Source: Zygnema cylindricum (Eukaryota > Streptophyta > Zygnematophyceae > Zygnematales > Zygnemataceae). Taken from it: a stretch of DNA of 63,543 nucleotides. The stretch is from the NCBI GenBank assembly GCA_037447655.1, contig JBBHKE010001678.1, positions 1 through 63,543 on the forward strand, written 5' to 3'. Position numbers and translations under genes: made by a program. The notes below the pieces were generated by a model. It had not been told where the DNA came from. It searched no databases and worked only from the letters and a program-made list of their open reading frames with translations. Positions 54,047 through 63,543 of this stretch are shown in pieces (positions within the stretch are counted from its first letter, which is position 1; every line of letters begins with the position of its first letter).

Positions 54047-54926
54047 TATTGTTCTGTGGCAACTGCACCCACTAAAGATGAAGATGAGGCAGGAGTAGTC
54101 ATCACATAATTAATACAAGTAAGAAGCTCTCACTGTTGCTAAAAAAAACATACAACTTTGGAACACAACCAAAGACAAAGTAGGCAACAAATTAGCCTAC
54201 AAATCTGACACAATGCAGATAATACAAAGAGGAACAGAAGTGCAAATTTACACAAAAAATTGCAAAACGATCTGAGAGAAAATCTTAGTCAAAGATATCA
54301 AAATGATAAAGCAAATATATGATACAACAAGTTCCTAACTTCGGAAATGGTTAAGTCCTACTCTTATACCAAAAAATTTATTCTTTTGAAAACTAGCAGC
54401 CACTCACTATCCTAACCAAGATAAGAAGGCATATTAGCCATGCATCAATAATATCTACCAGAGCAAAGAGGATATTTGAATATTTCAAGGTACGTCATAC
54501 AGAATGAATCTAAACTGAGTCCTTAATCAAACAAAACACGCCTATGTACAAAACAGATATATATTACGTCACTCTATACTGTACAAAACACGTCGGATAA
54601 TAATAGACGTGGTCTCGGCTGATGAGCATCCGCCAGCAACAAACCTTAGCCGTCCATCGTTCAAGAGTTTCATCCAAGATGAAACTTTGTGTGACACCTC
54701 GGTCCTTTGGTGAATCGGAGTCGTAGAATCGAGTCTTGCGGAGTGTCTCATCTCAGTTTGTTGACGCGTGTCCCGTTAATGTGATACGCAGTGTACTCCT
54801 GCACTGTTCACTGTCACACTAATTTTGGTGCATATTGAACCAAGCTTCCACAAAATAAACTATGTACCCAAAAGACACTCCCCTCACACAGGAGGCTTAG
54901 TGATGACTAAAGCTTTCAAAACAAGA
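54047..54926 (-). repeat. D3 3' LTR
   Basis: Start mutated to TCTTGTTTTG at 54926; end near 54047 (GAACAATA, terminal bases mutated). The adjacent minus-strand tract CTTTAGGGGAG (54927-54937) is the polypurine tract. Carries the gag start codons at its end. Confidence 0.87.
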
Positions 54927-54949
54927 CTCCCCTAAAGCTTTAGACTCTA

Positions 54950-55600
54950 CTAGCCACTAAGACCACATGCCTCTATACAGAATTTTAATTTTGGTGCAAG
55001 CAAGGGTTTTATCATCATATCAGCCACCATTTCCTCATCATGTAAGTAGTTAAGCTTCAGAATTCTTCCCATCACTTTTTCCCTCACAAAGTGTAACTTA
55101 ATATCAATATGCTTACTTTGAAAGTGATGACTGGGATTACGAGCAATATCAATAGCAGCTTGATTGTCACACCATATGACTTGAGGATGAGACTGCATAA
55201 ATTTCAGTTTTTGTAAAAGAGATTTTACCCAGAGAAGTTCCTTGACAGCTGAACTGGCTGCCATGTATTTAGCTTTCATGGTTGACTGAGCAGTCACCAT
55301 TTGAAGCTTGCTGGTCCAGCAGCAAGTACCATCAACCGATCTTCAGAGTGAATCCAGTCGTAGAGCGTCGGCTTGGCATATTAAAAAAACTCGCATCGCT
55401 CGAGGTGCTGATCTTCACTTCATCTCCTCCAAGACAAAGTCGGAGATCCGGTGTTCCTCCAAGATATCCGAGAACTCGTTTTGCTGCCTCCCAACGTGAT
55501 CTCTTCAGGTTCTGAAGGCTTTGGCTCAAAGCTCCATTTGCCGCTGCAATATCAGGACGCGTGCAATATCAGGACGCGTGCAGTTCAGGAAATAGATAAG
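54950..55600 (-). pseudogene. D3 RNase H
   Basis: Frames 55300-54950 (AQSTMKAKYMAASSAVKELLWVKSLL, CDNQAAIDIARNPSHHFQSKHIDIKLHFVREK) and 55529-55332 (VLGYLGGTPDLRLCLGGDEVKISTSSDASFFNMPSRRSTTGF). The YMAAS block has AKY for AEY, so the conserved Glu is lost. A 17-bp direct duplication (GCAATATCAGGACGCGT twice, 55546-55579) breaks the upstream frame. Confidence 0.86.
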
Positions 55601-55682
55601 ATTCCCAACTACATGTCTTTAGGGAATTGTGGACATAAACTCTGACTCTCCTGGTTCAATGTCATCCTCGAGTAGCATTCCT

Positions 55683-56612
55683 CTATCTTTCGTTTCCTAC
55701 TATTTTTTTCCTGAACTCCATAGGGGTGGCACTCCCCTTTGCCCCTGCCATACCAAATATTTCAAGTGCATTTCCGATGGCCTTTCTCTGAGTGAGATAA
55801 ATCACCCTCTGATTCATATTTCTCTCTACTTGAATGCCTAGGATATACTTTGCCTCACCTAAGTCCTTCATTTCAAACTTGGCATTCAGAGCTATTTTTA
55901 TCTGATTTATCTCATTCGTACAGATACGGATAAGCAACAGATCATCCACATATACTACTACATAGATCACACCATCCTCTCCTTCCATGACATAAACAAA
56001 GTTATTTGAGCTGATTCTTGTGAAACCCAGACTGGTAAGAAACTCATCTAACTTTAGATTCCACCGTCGTGGAGCCTGTTTTAATTCATACAGTGATTTC
56101 AACAATATACACACAAGATTTTCCCTTTCTTTTTCTGCATACCTTTCATGTTGTTTCATATAAATAACTTCATCTAAGTCTCCATGCAAGAAAGTACTTT
56201 TAACATCCATTTAATGCAGCTCCATATTCCTAATTGCAGCTATGGACAGCAAGACTCTAACAGTAGGAAACGTGACAACGAAGATAAAGTTTCCTCATAG
56301 TCTATTCCCTCCTTCTAACTAAAGCCCTTTCCAACCAACCAAGCTTTATACATCAATGGTGTTGTCTGGATTGAGCTTCACTTTGAAGACCCACTTGCAG
56401 CCAATGGCTTTCCGATCAGGTAGAAGCTCCATTAGCTCCCACGTTTGAGCTTCCATAATGGACTTCATCTCGTCATTTGTAGCTGCAATCCAATGATTCT
56501 TTTCAGGAACAGAAATTGCCTGCTGAATGGTAAGAGGCTCCCTAGTGCTTGTAGAAAAAGCATATTGAACATGTTCTCCCTTCAAGCGAGAATCTTGTCT
56601 TCTTCCCCTCAA
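55683..56612 (-). pseudogene. D3 reverse transcriptase
   Basis: 56612-56346: LTIQQAISVPEKNHWIAATNDEMKSIMEAQTWELMELLPDRKAIGCKWVFKVKLNPDNTID. A frameshifted gap (56345-56211) covers the ERYKA to VRILLSI part. 56210-55683: MDVKSTFLHGDLDEVIYMKQ, LYELKQAPRRWN, the active-site VVYVDDLLLI, FEMKDLGEAKYILGIQVERN. Catalytic Asp pair intact, frame broken. Confidence 0.87.
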
Positions 56613-56741
56613 AAAATCTGAGGCTGGAATTGTTGGATCCCAACTTTGATTTTGGGTTCGATGAAGATATATGTCAGTTGCCCTTTGCTATTCAGTAGCT
56701 GGTTGTACTCTATTATTTTGCACTCCAGTAGAAGAAGAAGT

Positions 56742-57794
56742 TCAAGTTGCCAAAGAGTGAAAAGGAATTGGATCCATGATGACATATTCCAGCAGTTTTT
56801 CCTTTTTTTCATTTTCATGCATATTAAATACGTTTATGGACTCACACTCATTCTTCACCTGAATAATTCTAGCAATCTGGATGGTATGTTTATGAGGACA
56901 ATAAACTTTGTATCCTATAGATTCATCATCATATCCCATATAGATTTCAGGTTTATATTTTGGACTCGGTTTCCAGTTTGGTAAGTTATGTATAACAAAG
57001 CATTTGCTACCAAAAACTCTAAGGTGACCGAAATTTGGTTTTCTGCCAGTCCACAATTCATAATGTGTTTTTCTTTAAACAGATCTAGTTTTTAATCTGC
57101 TCCTATTTTAGGCTGCAGTTTGGTAAGCTTCAGCCCAAAACTTAGTATCTATTCTTTTATCAGCCATCATAGATTTAACACTCTCAGTTAGAGTTCTACT
57201 CAGCCTTTTTAAGACTCCATTTTGCTCAGGAGTATATGGTACTATAAACTGATGAGAGATACCATTTTCTCTTAAATAAGCAGCAAACTCAATGGAAGTA
57301 TATTCACCTCCATTATCAGATCTTAAAGAAAGAATGGATCTACCATAAAGCTTTTATGCCCAGATCCGAAAGTGTTGGAAGTGGGTGAAGACCTCCTTTT
57401 TCTCCTTCATGAAATAGATCATGTTGAATCTGGAGAAGTCGTATGTGAATGTTACAAAGTACTTGCTGCCAGCAAGAGATGGTATTTTGGAGGGTCCCCA
57501 CACATCTGAATGAATAAGCTCCAAGAGGTTAGTTGTTGTGAAGTCTGCGTCTTGAGGTAAGGGAAGTTTCTGAAGCTTACTCAAAGCACAACCATCACAA
57601 ATATTCGATTGTTGCTGACCAAGTTTAATTCCTTTTACCATATCATTCTTTACCATCTTTTCCAACATATCTTTATGAAAATGACCCAATCTTTTATGCC
57701 ACAAAATATCATCAGATAAAACACTATAGTAAGCAAAAGAAGATGTATTCACCAGGTATATCCGGTACAAGTTGTTTGGGTTTCTAGTTCCCAA
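56742..57794 (-). pseudogene. D3 integrase
   Basis: 57794-57354: zinc arm LWHKRLGHFHKDMLEKMV ... CDGCALSKLQKLPLPQ, then LLELIHSDVWGPSKIPSLAGSKYFVTFTYDFSRF. Stop near 57357, then a SDNGGEY-type block (about 57330-57300) and LNRTLTESVKSMM-like region in other frames. 57056-56742: MWTGRKPNFGHLRVFGSKCFVIHN and KPEIYMGYDDESIGYKVYCPHKH. The linker to RT (56613-56740) has no recognised domain. Confidence 0.85.
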
Positions 57795-57799
57795 TACTG

Positions 57800-58455
57800 C
57801 TACCCTTCCATCTTTGGTAACTTTTTTTTTCCTTGCTTTTGAAGTATTTCCAAACCTCTACTTTTTGCAACTGAGGTAGAAAACAAATTATTTTTGAACT
57901 GAGGGACATACAACACATCATTGAGAGTTCTAAAAACTGCCTTTTCATCTATCTCACACATAAGGATGAGAGTTCCTTGAGCTTTTGCTTCAACTGTGGC
58001 ACCACGCGCATAGTAGATCTGCGTAGTTGGAATAGTTTTCAGATCTATGAAGGAAGCCTTGTTCCAACACATATGAGAAGAGCTTTCGGAGTCCATGATC
58101 CACACGTGGTCTTTGTCTCCTTCCATCAGTTTTGCAAGAGCGAAGAACTCTTTGTCGTCAATTTTTGGAAAATTGACAACATCCTGTGTATTTCCCTTGT
58201 CAACGGACTCTGACTCCGGTGTATCAGTTGAAAACGCCGTAGTTTTGGAAGGAGGTGTTGGTGGTGAAAAAGGTGGTCTTTGTGGTGTGGCGATCCCTTT
58301 CGGCTTCCATCCATTTCTGAACACACGTGTCTCACAAGCTTTGAGAAACTTAGGACATTGGTTGTACAGATGTCCTTGACTGTAACAATAGACACACTTG
58401 TTATATTGTTGAAAACCTTGGTAACCCCGAGATATGTTTCCCTGATACTGAGCAA
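57800..58455 (-). pseudogene. D3 nucleocapsid end and protease
   Basis: 58324-57800 contains a Pro/Thr-rich linker (PQRPPFSPPTPPSKT) and protease VWIMDSESSSHMCWNK: the catalytic D-S-G is changed to D-S-E, so the enzyme would be inactive even with an open frame. Other protease blocks are kept (TQIYYARGATVEAKAQGT, LYVPQFKNNLFSTSVAKSRG). The zinc-knuckle region lies near 58400-58350 (CVYCYSQGHLYNQC in its frame). Confidence 0.85.
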
Positions 58456-58540
58456 TAAAGGCTACAGAAGACTTTCCTGGATTAAGAGCTTTAATTGTTG
58501 ACTCTTCCTCTAGGACTAGTTCTATAGCTGTACTCAGATT

Positions 58541-58894
58541 TCAGGATAACTTATCCAACTTTTTCAAATATACTGAGGCTCCTTTATATTCTTTAGGAAG
58601 ACCTCGCATAAGAATCATAGCCTGATGATAAGGAGAGAAGTTCCCCCCTGAACATGCATTCTTTGTCAACAAAAGTCTAGCCTGATGATAAGGAGAGAAG
58701 TTCCCCCCTGAACATGCATTCTTTGTCAACAAAAGTCTAAGTCCATTACAATATCCAGTCATGCTACCACCTGTATACCTATAGTCCCAAATGTTTCCAG
58801 CTGTAGTAATCTCATGTTGACCATTAGCTTTTAAATAAGTAGTTTCCAGTGAATTCCAGATTTTTGACGCCTTTTTCATCTTGATATATGACAT
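58541..58894 (-). pseudogene. D3 gag, second part, with an in-frame 60-bp duplication
   Basis: MSYIKMKKASKIWNSLETTYLKANGQHEITTAGNIWDYRYTGG, then the stretch RLLLTKNACSGGNFSPYHQA occurs twice in a row because bases 58620-58679 are repeated at 58680-58739 almost exactly. Then MILMRGLPKEYKGASVYLKKLDKLS. D1 has only one copy. The duplication keeps the frame. Confidence 0.85.
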
Positions 58895-58897
58895 AAG

Positions 58898-60058
58898 TGT
58901 TGTCCATAGCCATTTCTAGCCATAGATTCACCCTAGGAAGCACCACAGACTACCCTAAAAACAGCGTACTTTGGATACACACAGATTTCAACAGAAATAA
59001 CAAAACAAGCTGAAACTACATTTACAGATATTATATAGGATATAAAATAACCTCACAAAGTTTCAGATAAAAATAATAAACAGATTGATCACATCATCTA
59101 GTCAAAGTTGCAGAAAAACAGTCTGCCAGAACTTTGATCAGACAGACTAACTTCACAATGAAGTAAAACACAGACCAGGCACACAATAGACCTGAAAATC
59201 TGTGACAATATTAAAAATATAAATAGGAACAAGCATGCAGAATTTCAGAAAATTCCGCTAGCAGATATGAGAGTAATCCTCAGATAAAATTACCAAAAAT
59301 AACCATAAACAGTTTTTGGTCCAAAAAGTTCCTATGTCCTAAAATGACGAAGTCCTACAAATATATACAAGAGCTTACTGCTGAATGTACGGAGGCATAT
59401 CAGCGGTATGCTATCTACCAGCTACCTCTATTAATGTCGGTATACCTGAATACTTCAAGGTATGTCAAAGTGAGTAAATCTACACTAATAATTAATTCAC
59501 AAAAAGACACATCAATGTTCAACCAAATATTTAGATCGACGCTTCCGTAAAATCCGTGTACTGAGTATCAACTTGATTAGTCACTTGAGGACGAAACCAC
59601 GTCATGAACCGACATCACATACGTACGGTCCACTTGATACCACATTATCAAAATACAATCCTTTGGAAATATCGGCGGACGCCGTCCGCCCTCCAAATGT
59701 ACCACGGACCACTTGCCGAAATTAAACCGTACCGAACTTGCGTCCTTTGCAATAAATACGCCTCTCGCAAATAAAGTACACTTGTCCAAATAAGACGCTT
59801 CGTACCGGCGGCGTACATATTCAACATTTCGTAAATTTCACATCGGATCGCTTCGCGATCCGCCGTCCATTTGTAAACGTATTTCGAGCCACTCAATTAA
59901 TCCCTTTAACTTCAATTGTACAATTACTCCCCCAATCCACAAATCCATTCGAACCTCCATTTGTACCACCACAATATTTTCGGTAATAATCTACGCAGGA
60001 ACCGTCGCGTGCGCACAAAATGTGGCGTAAGTACGAAACTAACATTTCAAAAACAACA
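58898..60058 (-). repeat. Family F solo LTR in D3 gag
   Basis: 1161 bp from TGTTGTTTTTGAAATG (60058) to CTATGGACAACA (58898), perfect target duplication ATAAG (58893-58897, 60059-60063). D1 shows the uninterrupted site (GTGAAATAAGCAAATCC near 20260). The sequence near its end (ATGGCTAGAAATGGCTATGG) suggests that F too starts gag in the LTR. Confidence 0.92.
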
Positions 60059-60330
60059 ATAAGTAAATCCACTAAAATCATTAACTTTAAGAGATGCAAA
60101 GCCTGCTGATTTTGCTGATTTTTCTCACCATATGATGCATCAGTTTCAAAAAGAGTGCCATCAACTACATCAAACAGTTTAACTTGAGTAAAACAAGACT
60201 CAACCAAATCAGACCAATAAAGGATTTTTCTTCCATCAAAGACTGGTATCCGTGAGGGTGAGCACGTATCCTGTTGTTCTGTGGCTACTACACCCACTGA
60301 AGATAAAGATGACGCAGGAGTAGTCATCAC
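60059..60330 (-). pseudogene. D3 gag, first part
   Basis: Starts at 60330 in the LTR (MMTTPASSLSSVGVVATEQQ) and continues over the primer region with SRIPVFDGRKILYWSDLVESCFTQVKLFDVVDGTLFETDASYGEKNQQNQQALHLLKLMIL until the F insertion at 60063. The frame is open up to that point. Confidence 0.87.
60257..60271 (-). other. Degenerate primer-binding site of D3
   Basis: Minus-strand GGATACGTGCTCACC after GAACAACA (60272). Ten of fifteen positions agree with GGTTATGGGCCCACC. Confidence 0.5.
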
Positions 60331-61152
60331 AGAATTAATACAAGTAAGAAGCTCTCACAGATGCTCATAAAAACATAGAACTTTGGAACACAGCCAAAGA
60401 CAAAGTAGGCAACAAATTGGCCTACAAACCTGACACGATGCAAATAATACAAAGAGGAACATAAGTGCAAATTTACACAGAAATCTGCAAAAATATCTGA
60501 GAGATAATCTTAGTCAAAGATATCAAAATGATAAAGCATTAATATGATACAAGAAGTTCGTAACTTTTGAAATGGTTAAGTCCTACTCTTATACCAAAAA
60601 AATCTATTGTTCTGAAAACTAGCACCCACTCACTATCCTAACCAAGGTAAGAAGGTATATCAACCATGCATCAATAATATCTACCAGAGCAAGGAGGATA
60701 CCTGAATATTTCAAGGTACGTCATACAGAATGAATCTAAACTAAGTCGTTAATCAAACAAAACACGCCTATGTACAAAACAGGGATATGTAACGTCACTC
60801 TATACTGTACAAAACACGTCGGATAATCATAGACGTGGTCTCGGCTGACGAGCGTCCATCGGCAGCAAATCTTAGCCGTCCATCTTTCAATAAATTCATC
60901 CAAGATGAAACTTTGTGTGACACCTCGGTCCTCCGGTGAATCTGAGTCGTAGAACCGAGTCTTGCGGAGTGTCTGATCTCAATTTGCTGACGCGTGTCCC
61001 GTTAATGTGATACGCAGTGTACTCCCGCATTGTTCACTATCACACTAATTCTGGTACATCCTGAATCAAGCTTCCACAAAATAAACTAAGTACCTAGAAG
61101 ACACTCCCCTCACATTGGAGGCTTAGTGAGGACTAAAGCTTTCAAAACAACA
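60272..61152 (-). repeat. D3 5' LTR
   Basis: 881 bp, TGTTGTTTTGAAAGC (61152) to CAGAACAACA (60272). Pairs with 54047-54926. Confidence 0.9.
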
Positions 61153-61157
61153 AAGGA

Positions 61158-62221
61158 CATTAGGCAAACACTTCATAACATGGGCGTTTGCTTCAAAAAT
61201 CCAAAATTAAACGGTCGAATTGGTCGCCCAAAATTTTGGAAAATCTTGGCGAAACTTTTGTAAACATCTTTTATATTTAAAAAAATAAGTATGGCTTGCT
61301 ATGAAAATGTACGGTTTTTAAAAAACAACCACTCTTTTTGCTTGATAGAGCCCCACCATTACCATTTGACAAATAAATTGTCGTGTGGCTTTTTGTACGC
61401 AAATGAGATTTATTTTTTCGTACATTAGACTAGTTTTTTTTAATAGAGTAGTTACTTAAAATTTGCTAGTTTCTTTGAACAGAGTAAATACTTCAAAATA
61501 GCGTATGATATTTTTATGTTAATGACTAATTTTTAATTTTGGGTCAAGAAAAAACTCGACAAAATTAATGTTCTTTCGGTAATAACGATGGGTAATAAAA
61601 ACAATTTCGCCATTGAAACAAGAAGCCATTTTTTTCCAGAAAGAGTTAAACAAGCGTCAAACAAGCTTCTCCCCAAATAATAAAATAAACTTAATTTTTC
61701 CGCTCAAAAGGTGACAAGCGAACAACATTTGAGCACGTGCATGGCTTTCGAAAAAACTTTGGTTGCGGTTCTTATATTCTTGACTTTGTCACATTGAATG
61801 ATCCAAAGAGAGTAAAAAAACTGAAAAAAGCAAAATGCATTAAAAATTAGGAAAAAACACGAAAGCAAAGATAAAAGAAAAATACTTTTAAGGTTTTTTA
61901 TCACCTGTACACTTGCAAAAACTTTATTACACCACTATAATTTATACAAACTTTTATACGGTTATTTTTGGTGTACACATATTAAACTTTTGAGCATTAT
62001 GTAGGCATAAACGAGTTTGTGCCTTTTGTTGGAAAACATAGTTGTTCAATTTGCATATCATCCACGCATCGAACGCACGAACGCGACGTACAGTGAGCAT
62101 CAAACAATTATGCGTGTTGACAAAATGCTTACCTGACTTTGTATCTATACATTTTTTGTACATTTACGACGTACACTCTCCGTATATATTTGTATTTCTT
62201 ACGTTTGTTTAATGGGTATTT
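61158..62221 (+). other. Non-coding AT-rich DNA right of D3
   Basis: No gene or repeat family recognised. Open frames (such as 61704-61904 and 61954-62163, minus) are short, low-complexity or without domain signal. Confidence 0.45.
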
Positions 62222-62520
62222 TAGGGTTGTTAGGGTACATTCTCGTATATTTCAGTACAATTGCCTTGCATTTTTTTACATTTAAGTAGAGTAAGGGGGA
62301 TTTTGGGGTTGTTAAGGTTCATTTCTGTACATTCTTCCTATATGTTTCAGTAAAAATGCCTTACATTTTCCGTACTGTGGCGACGTAAAGTGTTTGTATA
62401 TTTTTGTACTATTTAGGGTTATTTAAGAGGGATTTAGGTTTGTTAAGCTACATTCTCGTAGATTCCCTTATATTTTAGTACAACTTCCTCACATTCTCCG
62501 TAAATTTAGGGTTTTTCAAG
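62222..62520 (+). repeat. Degenerate tandem repeat, about three units
   Basis: Units begin TTTAGGGTTGTTAGGGTACA (near 62220), TTTTGGGGTTGTTAAGG (near 62300) and TTTAGGTTTGTTAAGCTACA (near 62430). Each continues with CATTCTCGTA- or CATTTCTGTA-like, TATTTCAGTA- and CCTTGCATTT- or CCTCACATTC-like segments. Unit length varies from about 80 to 130 bp because the second holds extra sequence. Confidence 0.65.
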
Positions 62521-62651
62521 TACATTTGCCGTAAATTATACATTTCCGTTTATCCTGCTTCTAAGTTTTTTAAGGATTTTGTAGGTTAATTTAAATGGAC
62601 ATTACAGGACATTTTGTACATTATTTCGACAACGAAAACTATGCAAAACTA

Positions 62652-63211
62652 CACCGTCAATGTTATTAACATTATGAAACAATTGGGTTAAAAAAAATTA
62701 GCATTATTAACGCTAATTTGGGATTTTTCAATTTTAAAAAAAAAAAAAATTAACTCTAATTTATCAATAATTCTAATTTGGGATTTTCCTTGTAATAATT
62801 TGTGGCGATTAAGTCCTTTACACATATATAATGCTCAAAATCTACGTTGTCGCGTGATTTTGACAACCCGCACGTGCCGGCATTTTCACGCAGTTAAATG
62901 TTAACGCTACATCGTGAATCGTGTAACGTCACACTTTTTTTATCACATGTAATTGAGTGCACATTAACATGCCCGTACGACTGTTTTAAACTTTTTTTTG
63001 TACTTTTTTACTTATTAAAGTATAGAATAGTACGGAACTGAGCTGTCCGTACGCCACACTATTTAAAATGGCACTATATAACAGTTATTAGCCCTAATAA
63101 CTGTGGTAAACGTTGAAAACTTTCTAGAATTATTAACTCTATTTAAGAATTTGGGTTCAAAAATTGGGGGTGCTGAATTAGCGTTATGAACGCTAATAGC
63201 GATTCACGGTG
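62652..63211 (+). mobile_element. Mariner-like MITE (560 bp)
   Basis: Imperfect terminal inverted repeats: left CACCGTCAATGTTATTAAC, right (inverted) CACCGTGAATCGCTATTAGC, with TA on both sides (62650-62651, 63212-63213). Termini resemble those of 28550-28766. The interior is AT-rich with repeated CTAATTTGGGATTTT and hairpins. No coding capacity. Confidence 0.6.
63081..63104. repeat. Perfect 11-bp hairpin
   Basis: ACAGTTATTAG, two-base loop CC, CTAATAACTGT. It lies inside the 560-bp MITE. Confidence 0.8.
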
Positions 63212-63213
63212 TA

Positions 63214-63543
63214 CTAAAAGTTTTTAAATCGACGAATAAGGGCCAAGTTCCATCAGACGAAAACTGGGGTAGTTTACAGAAATCCACGACTATCCGTACC
63301 AGAACGTACCGCTTATTTTGTTTTTATACGAAAACATACATTACAGAGAATCTTGCCAATACTCTCCGAAGGTCTGGGAGGTAAAACTGACCGTGGGATG
63401 TTCATCCGCGAAGCGTTCTCTTCATTTTTCTTTGTAGCTGCCAACGTACCTGTAAGAGGTGGGTTGGCAAATACAAAAAATAATTATTAGTGACACGCTG
63501 GACGAAAAAGCTACGTGTCATGATGGAAAACCAACGAAAATTG
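63214..63543 (+). other. Terminal non-coding stretch
   Basis: No gene, LTR or repeat recognised in the last 330 bases. Confidence 0.4.

Larger units (their letters stand above)
54047..61152 (-). mobile_element. Full-length family D element (D3)
   Basis: 5' LTR 60272-61152 (881 bp), 3' LTR 54047-54926 (880 bp), target copies GAGGA (54042-54046) and AAGGA (61153-61157). Internal gag, protease, integrase, RT and RNase H on the minus strand, interrupted by an F solo LTR in gag. LTR differences and many coding lesions show it is old. Confidence 0.9.

Noticed and set aside
62690-63200. Palindromes as a possible replication origin or terminator array
   Set aside because: Better explained by the interior and ends of one TA-flanked MITE.

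Overview
This is repeat DNA from a nuclear eukaryotic genome. Essentially everything recognisable is Ty1/copia-type LTR retrotransposon (gene order gag, protease, integrase, reverse transcriptase, RNase H), stacked by repeated insertion of one element into another, plus solo LTRs and three short inverted-repeat transposons. I see no host gene. The organism cannot be named from the sequence. One element has the primer site TGGTATCAGAGC and two others carry GGTTATGGGCCCACC (one copy with a single mismatch); both fit a plant-type initiator Met-tRNA, so a plant or algal-lineage genome is my preferred but unproven guess.

I use working family names. A: LTR starts TGTTG, gag starts MSTSTTT. B: LTR starts TGTAG. 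C: LTR starts TGTTGAAA. D: LTR starts TGTTGTTTTGAAAGC. E: LTR starts TGTTGTAATTGG. F: seen only as LTRs. H/X: seen as LTRs, one with the 3'-end tRNA primer site.

Layout. 1-5922 (minus): family A, two half-elements sharing one LTR (2602-3377), both interrupted by the same X insertion (target duplication CCGCG). 5923-6578: an F LTR tail and a D integrase scrap. 6579-19055: a full-length A element (A2, minus) inserted in D; a nearly complete B element (6810-13254, plus; target duplication ATATA) sits in its 3' LTR. 19056-21343: 5' end of D (minus), itself inserted in the 5' LTR of C. 21344-26878: C (plus). 26879-28078: E fragment (minus). 28079-28876: F LTR with a mariner-like MITE. 28877-30221: second B copy, gag start plus LTR (minus). 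30222-31766: 3' end of D (plus). 31767-32222: missing 5' half of the C LTR (inverted). 32223-34039: 3' half of E (plus). 34040-39340: an E LTR holding an A insertion (A3) and a Harbinger-like MITE. 39341-50962: further rearranged E copies, a solo LTR and an H element. 51391-52459: F solo LTR. 54047-61152: full-length D element (D3, minus) with an F solo LTR inside. The rest (50963-51390, 52460-54046, 61158-63543) is AT-rich non-coding DNA with hairpins, a degenerate tandem repeat and a second mariner-like MITE.

No gag-pol frame is intact. B is closest: one frameshift and three in-frame stops. The coding logic is the notable part. In families A to E the gag start codon lies inside the LTR, so gag reads through the LTR/internal border, and the primer-binding site (complementary to the anticodon arm of initiator tRNA, as in Drosophila copia) is itself gag coding sequence, V-M-G-P in B and C and V-M-G in A. 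LTRs of B and C also carry an antisense tRNA-like module with A-box and B-box sequences. Most insertions were confirmed by a matching unoccupied site in another copy within this same window.
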